Positions 20,339-28,422 of a stretch of 64,000 nt of DNA are shown in pieces. The notes under the pieces are model-generated. The model ran no database searches. It saw only the letters and a list, made by a program, of their open reading frames with translations, and was not told the DNA's origin. Origin of the DNA: Nocardia vermiculata NBRC 100427 (GTDB lineage: Bacteria > Actinomycetota > Actinomycetes > Mycobacteriales > Mycobacteriaceae); assembly GCF_001613265.1 (NCBI RefSeq), contig NZ_BDCA01000033.1:1-64000 (forward strand), given 5' to 3'. A program made the translations under genes and the position numbers. Numbering within the stretch: the stretch's first letter is position 1; every line of letters begins with the position of its first letter.

Positions 20339-20503
20339 AGCGCCAGCGTACGGCCGATACCAGCTGGTGAACGCCGAATACGCGTCCGGCGCGGCACCCA
20401 TCGCTCGAGCTTCCTGCGCGGCTACCGCTGCCGCAGCAATAATCCCGCACAGCAGGAGCGACCCCCGGCTGTGCGGCGCATCACTGTAGTTTCTGCCGAC
20501 GTG

Positions 20504-20520
20504 ACGGAGCTCACCTCCGT
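20504..20520. promoter_or_regulatory. inverted repeat before the MFS exporter gene
   Basis: ACGGAG and CTCCGT are perfect 6-bp arms around CTCAC, and GTGA/TCAC extend them with one extra base. The repeat lies 28 bp upstream of the MFS start in the gap shared with ilvD, a plausible repressor site. No adjacent regulator gene. Confidence 0.4.
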
Positions 20521-20547
20521 TTCACGACAGTTTTCTGGAGGAACTCG

Positions 20548-22011
20548 ATGACGACACTCCCCGACCCTGTGGACACGGCCGATGCGGCCGCCACACCCCG
20601 GCGCTTCCGCAGAAGGCGGGCCGCGTGGACGATCCTCACCATCCTGGTACTGGTCGAGATCATCAGCGCATTCGAAACGTCGATGGTCTACGCCGCGATT
20701 CCCACGATCATCCGGGACCTGCACAGCGATGCCGGCACGGTCGGCTGGTCGGTCACAGCATTTCTGCTGGTCGCGGCCGCCGCCGCGGCGGTGTGCGGAC
20801 GCATCGGCGATATGTACGGTCGCGAACGGGTCCTGGTCGTGATTCTCGCGGCGACCATCATCGGTTCGCTCATCAGCGCACTCGGCGACAGTATCGGCGC
20901 CCTCATTCTCGGTCGCGCCGTTCAGGGTGTGGCCGGCGCCATTCTTCCGTTGTGTGTGGGCCTGGCTCGCGAGCACCTGCCGAGGGAGAAGATTCCGGTC
21001 GCAGTCGCGGTCATCTCCGGTGCGGCGATCGCCGCGGGTGCCGCAGCGACCTACATCGCCGGTCTGATGATCGACCACGCCAGCTGGCACATGATCTTCA
21101 TCGTCGCAGCGATCTACGCCGCATGCATGCTCGCGCTGGTGCTGTTCGTGCTGCCGTGGCGCCCACCCACCGGCAGCACCCAGCGGATCGACTATGTCGG
21201 CACCCTCGCCTTCGCACCGGCCATTGCGGCAATCCTGTTGGGTATCAACAAGATCAGCGATTGGGGCTTCCTGGACGCCAAGACCCTCGGCTTGATCGTG
21301 GCCGGAGCGGTCGTGCTGGTGCTGTGGGTGCGCTGGGAGCTGCGGGTCGACGATCCGATCATCAACGTGCGGATCCTGACCGATCGCCATCTCGCGTTGA
21401 CGATGCTCGCCACGGTGACGCTGGCAGCGGGCCCGTTCGGCATCAGCACCATGATCAACTCGCTGATCCTGCAGTACCCCTCGGATATGCCGTTCGGCGT
21501 CGGCCTCTCCCCGACCGATGCCGGTTTGCTGACCTTGATCGGCGCCATGTTCGGTTTCGTCTTCACTCCGGTGAGCGGCTGGTTCGCCCGTACCGTGGGT
21601 GCTCGGATATCGCTGCTCATCGGCGTGCTGGTCTTCGGTGTCTACTCCGTGCTCATCCTCTTCGTCCATCACTCGACGATCGGCATGTTCTTCGCGGTGG
21701 TCTGCGCCTCGATCGCCGCATCGTTCGCCTATACGGCACTGCCGAACCTCATCGTCGAATCGGTGGATGTCGAAAACACCAGTGAGGTCTCCGGAATCAA
21801 CGCGGTCATCCGCACCGGCGGACAGGGCATCGGCACCTCGATCGCCGGGGCGGTGCTGACCGCGACCGCAGTCGCGGGCGTCAGCAGTTTCGGCGGACTG
21901 CAGGCGGTCGCCGCGATCATGCTCGTTGGTACGGTCCTGACTCTCGTTCTGACGCTGATGATCCGGCGCGGCAGTGTCTATCGGAACACCACGGTGTCGA
22001 CGCAGGCGTGA
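20548..22011 (+). CDS. MFS transporter, DHA2 (EmrB/QacA-like) drug exporter
   Basis: 487 residues and about 14 hydrophobic segments. The motif-A-like loop GRIGDMYGRERVL follows helix 2, and the start of helix 1 has the EIISAFETSMVYAAIPTI pattern of 14-helix drug:H+ antiporters. TTTTCTGGAGGAACTCG gives a good ribosome site for the ATG. Divergent from ilvD. The exported compound is unknown. Confidence 0.92.
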   Translation: MTTLPDPVDTADAAATPRRFRRRRAAWTILTILVLVEIISAFETSMVYAAIPTIIRDLHSDAGTVGWSVTAFLLVAAAAAAVCGRIGDMYGRERVLVVILAATIIGSLISALGDSIGALILGRAVQGVAGAILPLCVGLAREHLPREKIPVAVAVISGAAIAAGAAATYIAGLMIDHASWHMIFIVAAIYAACMLALVLFVLPWRPPTGSTQRIDYVGTLAFAPAIAAILLGINKISDWGFLDAKTLGLIVAGAVVLVLWVRWELRVDDPIINVRILTDRHLALTMLATVTLAAGPFGISTMINSLILQYPSDMPFGVGLSPTDAGLLTLIGAMFGFVFTPVSGWFARTVGARISLLIGVLVFGVYSVLILFVHHSTIGMFFAVVCASIAASFAYTALPNLIVESVDVENTSEVSGINAVIRTGGQGIGTSIAGAVLTATAVAGVSSFGGLQAVAAIMLVGTVLTLVLTLMIRRGSVYRNTTVSTQA

Positions 22012-22103
22012 GATGTGGCCGGGCCTCCCACCGGAGGTCCGGCCACCGGGGCGGCCCCCATCCGTGCGGACGGATTGGCGCAGGTCTCGGGCAGACTGGC
22101 CGG

Positions 22104-22667
22104 ATGGCACGTTCCACCGGGCAACGCCCCGCACCGGAAGATCTGGCCGCCGCGGCGGACCGGACGGTTCCCGACCTGCTGGCACCGGATCTGCGGGTGT
22201 TGTTCTGCGGAATCAATCCGGGACTGTGGTCGGGTGCCACCGGCAACCACTTCGCCGGACCCGGAAACCGATTCTGGCCCGCCCTGTACCGGTCCGGGTT
22301 CACCTCGCGAGTGTTGCGCCCCGACGAGCGGGAGGAACTACTCGCACTCGGGCTGGGTATCACCAACGTCGCCACCCGCACCACCGCGAAGGCGGACCAG
22401 CTCACCCCGCAGGAATTGCGTGACGGCGGCGTGGTGCTCCGCGAGAAGGTGCGGCGACTGCGGCCCCGAGCGCTCGCCGTCCTCGGATTGGGCGCCTACC
22501 GCACCGCTTTCGGGCACAAACGAACCACGGTCGGACGGCAATCCGACACCATCGGCGCGACAGAGATCTGGGTGCTGCCCAATCCCAGCGGTCTCAACGC
22601 GCACTACACGCTGGATGCGCTGGCCGCCGAGTTCGCGAAGCTGCGGGAGGCAACCGCGGCCGAATGA
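22104..22667 (+). CDS. mug: G/T(U)-mismatch-specific DNA glycosylase
   Basis: 187 residues. GINPGLWSGATGNHFAGPGN is the Mug active-site motif (the asparagine activates water) and NPSGLNAHYT the second DNA-contact motif. Removes uracil or ethenocytosine from mismatched DNA. ATG at 22104 begins the conserved part; a longer frame upstream has no similarity. It is followed by a strong hairpin shared with the convergent gene. Confidence 0.94.
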   Translation: MARSTGQRPAPEDLAAAADRTVPDLLAPDLRVLFCGINPGLWSGATGNHFAGPGNRFWPALYRSGFTSRVLRPDEREELLALGLGITNVATRTTAKADQLTPQELRDGGVVLREKVRRLRPRALAVLGLGAYRTAFGHKRTTVGRQSDTIGATEIWVLPNPSGLNAHYTLDALAAEFAKLREATAAE

Positions 22668-22692
22668 CCCCGGCCGGTGTCACCCCCGCAGA

Positions 22693-22723
22693 GTGCCCCG
22701 TACCGGATTCCGGCACGGGGCAC
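22693..22723. terminator. bidirectional hairpin between mug and the SPW protein gene
   Basis: GTGCCCCGT pairs with ACGGGGCAC, and inside it CCGG pairs with CCGG around ATT, with one A-C mismatch. A long GC-rich stem between two convergent stop codons (22667 and 22738). No T-tract, as is common in actinobacteria. Confidence 0.75.
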
Positions 22724-22737
22724 GAGTTCGGATTCGG

Positions 22738-23235
22738 TCAGCCGGCGACCATGTCACGCTCGACACGAGTGGGAGCGGTGGTGCGCCGCTTCCGCATTCC
22801 GGCAGCCAGCATGCCGGTAGCGACGAGACCGAGTGCGGTGATGATGCCGCCGGTCCATTCGTTGTTCCAGATCACCGCTGCGGTGGAGGGGCCCACGACC
22901 CATGGCGTGAGCAGCATCCAGATCCCCATCGGCACCAGTGTCCAGCTCAGCCGATGGCATCGTTCGGGCGCCACGACGAGCGCCAGACCGACACCGGCGA
23001 CCGCGATACCGACGATCAGATTGATCACTGCCAATCTCGACAAACCGCCGGCTGCCCCGGCGACGGGGAACGTGGCGACCACCCACGGTGAGATCACCAG
23101 ATACAGGCCGGCCAGCATCAGCAGACCGTCGACCGCGACCGCTTGCGGCGCGGCCAGGATCCGGTCGTGCCGCTCCCGGATCTCCACAGCGTCCGGATGA
23201 TCGGTGAAATCCAGGTGTCGCGACACATTCGCCAT
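22738..23235 (-). CDS. SPW repeat membrane protein
   Basis: 165 residues with four membrane helices. The paired ISPWVVA and LTPWVVG motifs mark the two SPW repeats, each followed by a helix. Polar N-terminus of about 35 residues before the first helix. I start at MANVSRHLDFTDHPDAVEI (23235); the frame upstream is not conserved-looking. Function is not established for the family. Monocistronic, convergent with mug. Confidence 0.85.
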   Translation of the reverse strand: MANVSRHLDFTDHPDAVEIRERHDRILAAPQAVAVDGLLMLAGLYLVISPWVVATFPVAGAAGGLSRLAVINLIVGIAVAGVGLALVVAPERCHRLSWTLVPMGIWMLLTPWVVGPSTAAVIWNNEWTGGIITALGLVATGMLAAGMRKRRTTAPTRVERDMVAG

Positions 23236-23546
23236 GACAAACACCTTCTTTCTGTTGTTATCAACCTCCTCGCCCTGCCCGGCAGGGCAACGACCTACAC
23301 CCCCATCTTCGGACGATCGGCGGGCGCGGAAAGTCACAGTCGAGAGGCGTTTTCGTCATGTTTCGCGCACGGCCGGATGTCGGATGATCCGGCTACCGGC
23401 GGCCGCGCACCGCGTCGACGTACTCCCGCCCTGCGGGACGCTCGGGTACGACGCCCGGAGTTTCCCCGGACGCGGTGCGACACTGGATCCACTTCTCGGC
23501 CGTCACCGAAAAGTGTTGCCCACTAGGTATTTCAGGAAGGTACGAC
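23236..23546. other. 311-bp divergent intergenic region
   Basis: Carries the 5' regions of the SPW gene (minus) and the SDR gene (plus). Apart from the CAGGAAGG ribosome site of the SDR I see no clear operator or small gene. Confidence 0.6.
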
Positions 23547-24305
23547 ATGAACGATCGAGTAGCCGTGGTGATCGGCGGAGCATCGGGGCTCGGCAAGGCC
23601 ATCGCGCACGCCCTGGCCTCCGACGGATATCTGGTAACGGTGGCCGATCGCGACGGCGCCGGCGCGCAGGGCGTCGCGGCCGAGATCGGGGGCTCCGCCC
23701 ACACCGTGGACGTCACCGACGAATCCGCGGTGCAGGCGCTGTTCGAGTCGGTCCGAGAGCGAGCGGGTGCGGTCCACGCGGTGGTCAACACGGCCGGACT
23801 GAGCAGCTGGTCGCCGATCGTCGACCACGACGTCCAGGAGTTCCGCCGCGTGGTCGACATCAACCTGGTCGGTGCCTTCATCGTGTTGAAACACGCCGGA
23901 CGGGTAGTGGCCGACGGTGGTGCGCTGGTGTCGCTCTCGTCGCTGAACGGGCGGCAGCCGGGCGAGGGACTGTCCGCCTACTGTGCGGCCAAGGCCGGTC
24001 TGTCGATGCTGACCCAGGTGGCCGCGCTGGAACTGGCCCCGCGCGGGATCCGGGTCAACGCGATCGCACCGGGCCTGGTCATCACTCCGCTCACCGAGGC
24101 GATCCAGGCCATCCCGGGCGTCACGGAGGACTATGTCGACAACACCCCACTCGGACGCGCCGGGCTACCCGAGGAGATCGCCGCCGCCCTGTATCTGTGC
24201 TCGGATCAGGCGGCCTGGATTACCGGCGAGGTACTCGACATCAACGGCGGCGCCCACCTGAAGCGGTACCCGAACCTGCGCACCCATATCGAGGCACTGT
24301 CCTGA
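23547..24305 (+). CDS. SDR family oxidoreductase
   Basis: 252 residues, classical SDR: GGASGLGKAIA coenzyme loop, NTAG, catalytic YCAAKAGL, and C-terminal LDINGGAH. The acidic residue at the end of the second strand (VADRD) predicts NAD(H) preference. ATG at 23547 has CAGGAAGG 6 bases upstream. Apparently a single-gene transcript; substrate unknown. Confidence 0.9.
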   Translation: MNDRVAVVIGGASGLGKAIAHALASDGYLVTVADRDGAGAQGVAAEIGGSAHTVDVTDESAVQALFESVRERAGAVHAVVNTAGLSSWSPIVDHDVQEFRRVVDINLVGAFIVLKHAGRVVADGGALVSLSSLNGRQPGEGLSAYCAAKAGLSMLTQVAALELAPRGIRVNAIAPGLVITPLTEAIQAIPGVTEDYVDNTPLGRAGLPEEIAAALYLCSDQAAWITGEVLDINGGAHLKRYPNLRTHIEALS

Positions 24306-24371
24306 GCGGCCGGCCACCGCGGCCGCCGATACGATCTCGAGGCTGTGACCTGCGTGGCAGCACGCACGGTT

Positions 24372-24392
24372 TTGATTAGCTAGGCTAATCAA
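24372..24392. promoter_or_regulatory. perfect inverted repeat, MarR-type operator, before an MFS gene
   Basis: TTGATTAGC and GCTAATCAA are perfect 9-bp arms around TAG, about 40 bp upstream of the MFS start. A-T-rich arms in GC-rich DNA and the TTAGC/GCTAA core are what MarR-family repressors bind. No marR gene flanks it. Confidence 0.6.
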
Positions 24393-24431
24393 TGTGGATC
24401 ATTCGCCCCCGAACGTTCAGCACCAGCGTCC

Positions 24432-25844
24432 GTGGTGACCGAACGATCCGGAACCGGCGGCATGTTCTCCTCGCTGTCCGTCCGCAACTACCGCTACTAC
24501 TTCGCCGGCCAGGTGGTGTCCAACACCGGCACCTGGATGCAGCGGATCGCACAGGACTGGCTGGTACTCACTCTCACCGGCAGTGCCTTCGCCGTCGGTA
24601 TCACCACCGCCATGCAGTTCCTGCCAATGCTGTTGTTCGGCCTCTACGGTGGCGTCATCGCCGACCGCTTCCCGAAGCGTGAACTGCTGGTCATCACGCA
24701 GGCGGCCATGGGAGTGCTCGCGGCCGTGCTCGGTGTCCTCGCGCTCACCGGCGCTGTCGCGGCCTGGCATGTGTACCTGCTGGCACTGCTGCTGGGCATG
24801 GTGACCGTGGTGGACAACCCGACCCGCCAGTCCTTCGTCCCGGAAATGGTCGGCCGGCAACAACTCCGCAACGCAGTCAGCCTGAATTCCGCGAATTTCC
24901 AGGCCGCACGGCTCATCGGACCGGCAGTCGCCGGCGTGCTCATCGCCGCGGTCGGGTCCGGCTGGGCCTTCCTCATCAACGCCTGCTCCTTCGTCGCCGT
25001 CATCGGCGGGCTGCTCGCCATGCGGAAGTCGGAGTTGCAGCCGGTGCCGCGCCTGCCGCGACAGAAGGGCCAGCTGCGCGAGGGGCTGCGCTACGTCAGA
25101 TCCCATCCGCAGCTGCTCTGGCCCATCGTCATGGTCGGTTTCATCGGCACCTTCGGGTACAACTTTCCCACCGTATTGTCCGGTTTCGCCTATCACGTCT
25201 TCTATGTCGACGCCGGAAAATACGGCCTGCTCAACACCGCGCTGGCCGCGGGCTCGCTGGCCGGCGCCCTGCTGGCGAGCCGTCGCGGCCGGGTGCGACT
25301 GCGGATGCTGGTCGGTACCGCCATAGCGTTCGGGCTGCTGGAGGCGGTCACCGCCTTCGCACCGAACTACTGGCTGTTCGCGGCGCTGCTCACCGTCGTC
25401 GGCCTGCTCGGACTCACCTTCAACACCACCGGCAATTCGATGGTGCAACTGGAGACGGACCCGTCCATGCGCGGGCGGGTGATGTCGCTGTACATGATGG
25501 TGTTCACCGGAGGGACGCCGATCGGCGGACCGGTCGTGGGGTGGGTCACCGAAGAATTCGGCCCCCGGATCGGGCTGTTCGCCTGTGGTGCGGTGTCCGC
25601 GGCATCCGCGGCACTGGTCGGGCTGATCCTCGCTCGCACGGCCGGACTGCGCCTGCGCATCTCACGCGCCGGAGTGTCGTTCGTGCCCCGCGAGGTCCGT
25701 CCGGCGCCGGCGCAGCCGCACCCGGCGCCCGAGAATCAATTGTCCGAGACCCGCGCGGCCAGCCACTGCGTCAAGGTTTCGGCCGATCGCTCCGCCTGCG
25801 CACCGGGAAGCAGACTGTCGGGGCCCGGGACCGCGCCGAAATAG
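24432..25844 (+). CDS. MFS transporter, EntS-like exporter
   Basis: 470 residues with 12 predicted helices. The N-terminus SLSVRNYRYYFAGQVVSNTGTWMQRIAQDWLVL is typical of the enterobactin-exporter-like MFS_3 group. Helices end near residue 400. The last 50 residues (proline-rich, then SETRAASHCVK...) lie antisense to the 3' end of the next gene, so the true stop may once have been earlier. GTG at 24432 is the furthest start; ATG at 24462 (MFSSLSVRN) is a good alternative. Confidence 0.88.
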   Translation: MVTERSGTGGMFSSLSVRNYRYYFAGQVVSNTGTWMQRIAQDWLVLTLTGSAFAVGITTAMQFLPMLLFGLYGGVIADRFPKRELLVITQAAMGVLAAVLGVLALTGAVAAWHVYLLALLLGMVTVVDNPTRQSFVPEMVGRQQLRNAVSLNSANFQAARLIGPAVAGVLIAAVGSGWAFLINACSFVAVIGGLLAMRKSELQPVPRLPRQKGQLREGLRYVRSHPQLLWPIVMVGFIGTFGYNFPTVLSGFAYHVFYVDAGKYGLLNTALAAGSLAGALLASRRGRVRLRMLVGTAIAFGLLEAVTAFAPNYWLFAALLTVVGLLGLTFNTTGNSMVQLETDPSMRGRVMSLYMMVFTGGTPIGGPVVGWVTEEFGPRIGLFACGAVSAASAALVGLILARTAGLRLRISRAGVSFVPREVRPAPAQPHPAPENQLSETRAASHCVKVSADRSACAPGSRLSGPGTAPK

Positions 25845-26491
25845 CGTGCCTGCGGGTCGGCGACGACCGGGCGCGGATCCGACTGCGCGGTGAGCGCCGT
25901 GCGGATCCACTCGTCCATCCCGAACACCTCCGGCCCGCCGATCTCGATACCACCGCCGGCGGCCGCGGCGGCTGCGGTCCGGGCGACCACCGCAGCCACC
26001 TCCCGAGCCGCCATCGGCTGCACTCCCGCGTTCGGCAGCCGCACCGCGCCGTCGACGGTTGCCGAGTCGGCGATACCGGAGGCGAACTCGAAGAATTGGG
26101 TCGCGTGCACGATCGAGTACGGCAGGGTCGATCCCTCGATCAGCTGCTCCTGTGCGAGCTTGGCCCGCAGGTACCCCGATTCCGGCAACCGGCCGGTCCC
26201 TACCACCGACAAGGCGACGTAATGACCGACGCCGGCCTTCTCTGACGCGGTGAGCAGGTTCGTGGTGGAGGTCCGGAAGAAGTCCATGACATCGTCGTCG
26301 GCGAACGAAGGCGAATTCGAGACGTCCACGACGACGGCCGCACCGCGCACCGCGGCGTCGAGCCCGTCGCCGGTCAGGGAGTTCACCCCCGTCCTGGGCG
26401 ACGCGGCCACGGTTTCGTGGCCCTGCTCTCCCAGCCGCCCGACAACCGTCGAACCGATCAGCCCGGTTCCCCCGATGACGACTACCTTCAT
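25736..26491 (-). CDS. NAD(P)-binding protein (NmrA-like atypical SDR)
   Basis: 251 residues. KVVVIGGTGLIGSTVV is the NAD(P)-binding loop of the extended/atypical SDR group. There is no classical Y-x-x-x-K pair; the region LPYSIVHATQFFEFA is typical of NAD(P)H-binding proteins used as redox sensors or quinone reductases. ATG at 26491 has AAGGAAGG upstream. Its 3' end overlaps the convergent MFS gene by 109 bp. Confidence 0.87.
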   Translation of the reverse strand: MKVVVIGGTGLIGSTVVGRLGEQGHETVAASPRTGVNSLTGDGLDAAVRGAAVVVDVSNSPSFADDDVMDFFRTSTTNLLTASEKAGVGHYVALSVVGTGRLPESGYLRAKLAQEQLIEGSTLPYSIVHATQFFEFASGIADSATVDGAVRLPNAGVQPMAAREVAAVVARTAAAAAAGGGIEIGGPEVFGMDEWIRTALTAQSDPRPVVADPQARYFGAVPGPDSLLPGAQAERSAETLTQWLAARVSDN

Positions 26492-26701
26492 AACCGCACC
26501 TTCCTTCCGAGATGAATTGTCCCGAGATGAATTGTGGAGGCCACGTCCCCGGCGAAGCTTATGCTCGGGCGCGGTACGCGCGGACCGAACCGGGAGCACG
26601 AACCAGGTTCTTCGCCGAAACGAGATCTCACGTCCGGACGGCGTCGGCCGATCGGGCCGGGATACTCGACACCAGCCAGTCGATCGACGAGGAGGATGTT
26701 C

Positions 26702-27706
26702 GTGTCCGCACTGTTCTTACTCGAAGCGGGTCAGGAACCGGCAGTGTCACTGCGGGGTTTCGTGCGCCGGCACCCGTGGATCCGGCTCAGTACGGATCCG
26801 CTGTTCCTGCAGCACGATCGCGGCGCCGCGGCGCGGCGGGTCGCCCTCGTCTCCGGTGGCGGATCCGGTCACGAACCGATGCATGCCGGATTCGTCGGTC
26901 CGGGGATGCTGGATGCCGCCGTGCCGGGGAAGATCTTCGCTTCGCCGCACAATCGACAGGTCTACGAGGCGAGTAAGGCCGTCGCTCGCGACGGCGGGGT
27001 ACTGCACATCGTGAAGAACTACACCGGAGACAAGATCAACTTCGGCATCGCGGCCGAACGGCTCGCCGCCGACGGGATCGAGGTCGCCCGGGTGCTCGTC
27101 GACGACGATGTCGCCACCGAATCCGACGCGACCGCGACCGGCCGGCGTGGCACGGCCGCAACCATCGTCGTGGAGAAGCTTCTCGGCGCTGCCGCCGACC
27201 GCGGTGACGACCTGAACTCACTCACCGCGCTGGGCCGCGACGTGGCCGCGCGCAGCCGCAGCATCGCGGTGGCCTCCGCGGCGCTGACCTCACCGCACAC
27301 CGGGACGCGAACCTTCGAACTCGAACCCGGTCAGCTCGAATACGGGGTGGGTATCCACGGTGAACGCGCCGCCGCATCGATCGCGCGGCCGCCGCTCACC
27401 GAACTCGTCGAGCGCATGGTCACCGATATCCTCGGCTCGCTCCCCGCCGGCAACCGAGACCCGTTGTTACTGTTGGTCAACGGGCTCGGTGCGACCACCG
27501 ATCTCGAGCTCTGCACGGTGCTCGAACTCGCCGCGCGCCGGCTCACCGACCTGGGTCACGAGATCGCGGCGGTGGAGTTCGGCACGTTCGTCGCGGCACT
27601 GGACATGAGCGGTTTCTCGATCACCCTGACCCGCCTCACCGACGGCCTGCTCGAGCTCTGGCAGGCCCCGACCGGCGCACCCGCATGGAAGGACCAGCGA
27701 CGATGA
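26702..27706 (+). CDS. dhaK: dihydroxyacetone kinase subunit DhaK
   Basis: 334 residues. SGGGSGHEPMHAGFVGPGM is the family hallmark, and the histidine that binds dihydroxyacetone as a hemiaminal is about residue 219 in GVGIHGE. It pairs with DhaL to phosphorylate dihydroxyacetone in glycerol metabolism. GTG at 26702 lies 6 bases after GGAGG, whereas the in-frame ATG at 26696 touches the Shine-Dalgarno and is unlikely. The N-terminal 20 residues (ALFLLEAGQEPAVSL) differ from the usual KKLINDP start. Confidence 0.93.
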   Translation: MSALFLLEAGQEPAVSLRGFVRRHPWIRLSTDPLFLQHDRGAAARRVALVSGGGSGHEPMHAGFVGPGMLDAAVPGKIFASPHNRQVYEASKAVARDGGVLHIVKNYTGDKINFGIAAERLAADGIEVARVLVDDDVATESDATATGRRGTAATIVVEKLLGAAADRGDDLNSLTALGRDVAARSRSIAVASAALTSPHTGTRTFELEPGQLEYGVGIHGERAAASIARPPLTELVERMVTDILGSLPAGNRDPLLLLVNGLGATTDLELCTVLELAARRLTDLGHEIAAVEFGTFVAALDMSGFSITLTRLTDGLLELWQAPTGAPAWKDQRR

Positions 27707-28380
27707 CCAGCGCGGCAACGACAACTCTCGACGCCACCGTCCCTCGGCTGCACGAGGCGTTCGTGTCGGCGGAGCCGGTGTTGACCGCACTGGACGAGAT
27801 CGCCGGTGACGGGGACTTCGGGGTCAACCTCCGGGACGGCTTCACCGAGGTCACCCAGCGGCTGTCCGGGCCGGACTCCCCGTCCCCGTGGGACGCGGTG
27901 CGCGCGGTGTTCCTCGACGAGGTCGGCGGGACGAGTGGCCCTCTGTTCGGATTGCTGTTCCAGGCACTCGGTGTCCGAGCGGCACAGTCGGATACCTATG
28001 CCGACGCACTACGGCTCGGCCTCGCCGACGGACTCGCCGCCATCGAGCGCGTCGGTGAGGCGCAGGTCGGTGACCGGACCATGGTCGATGCGCTGGCACC
28101 CGCCGTCGAGACGGCCGCCACGGACCGCGACGATCATGCCGCGCTGGTGAACTCCGCAGTGGAGGGGGCGTTGTCCACGTCCTCCCTGCGGGCACGCCGC
28201 GGCCGCGCCAGCTACCTCGCCGAGCGTGCAGTCGGGCACCCCGACCCGGGCGCGATCGGTATGGCGCTGCTGTTGTGTGTCCTGGCGGAGCCGATCACCG
28301 CACCGGAGACGACCGCACGGGAACGTACCCGCCTGCTCGAGGCGGCAGCTCGTGCGGCACCGGCCCGCGACGACACGTGA
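27703..28380 (+). CDS. dhaL: dihydroxyacetone kinase subunit DhaL
   Basis: 225 residues. GDGDFGVNLRDG carries the Mg-nucleotide-binding aspartates, and GGTSGPLFGLLFQAL and GRASYLAERAVGHPDPGA are typical DhaL motifs. The ATG overlaps the dhaK stop (ATGA), so the two subunits are made together. No DhaM or PTS component is nearby. The phosphate donor, ATP or a distant PTS, therefore remains open. Confidence 0.93.
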   Translation: MTSAATTTLDATVPRLHEAFVSAEPVLTALDEIAGDGDFGVNLRDGFTEVTQRLSGPDSPSPWDAVRAVFLDEVGGTSGPLFGLLFQALGVRAAQSDTYADALRLGLADGLAAIERVGEAQVGDRTMVDALAPAVETAATDRDDHAALVNSAVEGALSTSSLRARRGRASYLAERAVGHPDPGAIGMALLLCVLAEPITAPETTARERTRLLEAAARAAPARDDT

Positions 28381-28422
28381 CGCCCGCGGCGAGTACTGCC
28401 GGGAACAACTAGCCTGGGCGAG

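Noticed and set aside
18575-20551. Very long open frame on the plus strand (over 650 codons)
   Set aside because: It is antisense to ilvD throughout and has the Arg/Asp/Gly/His-rich composition of a shadow frame in GC-rich DNA.
20422-22185. Long minus-strand open frame (587 codons)
   Set aside because: Antisense to a clear MFS transporter; composition is typical of a shadow frame with no motif.
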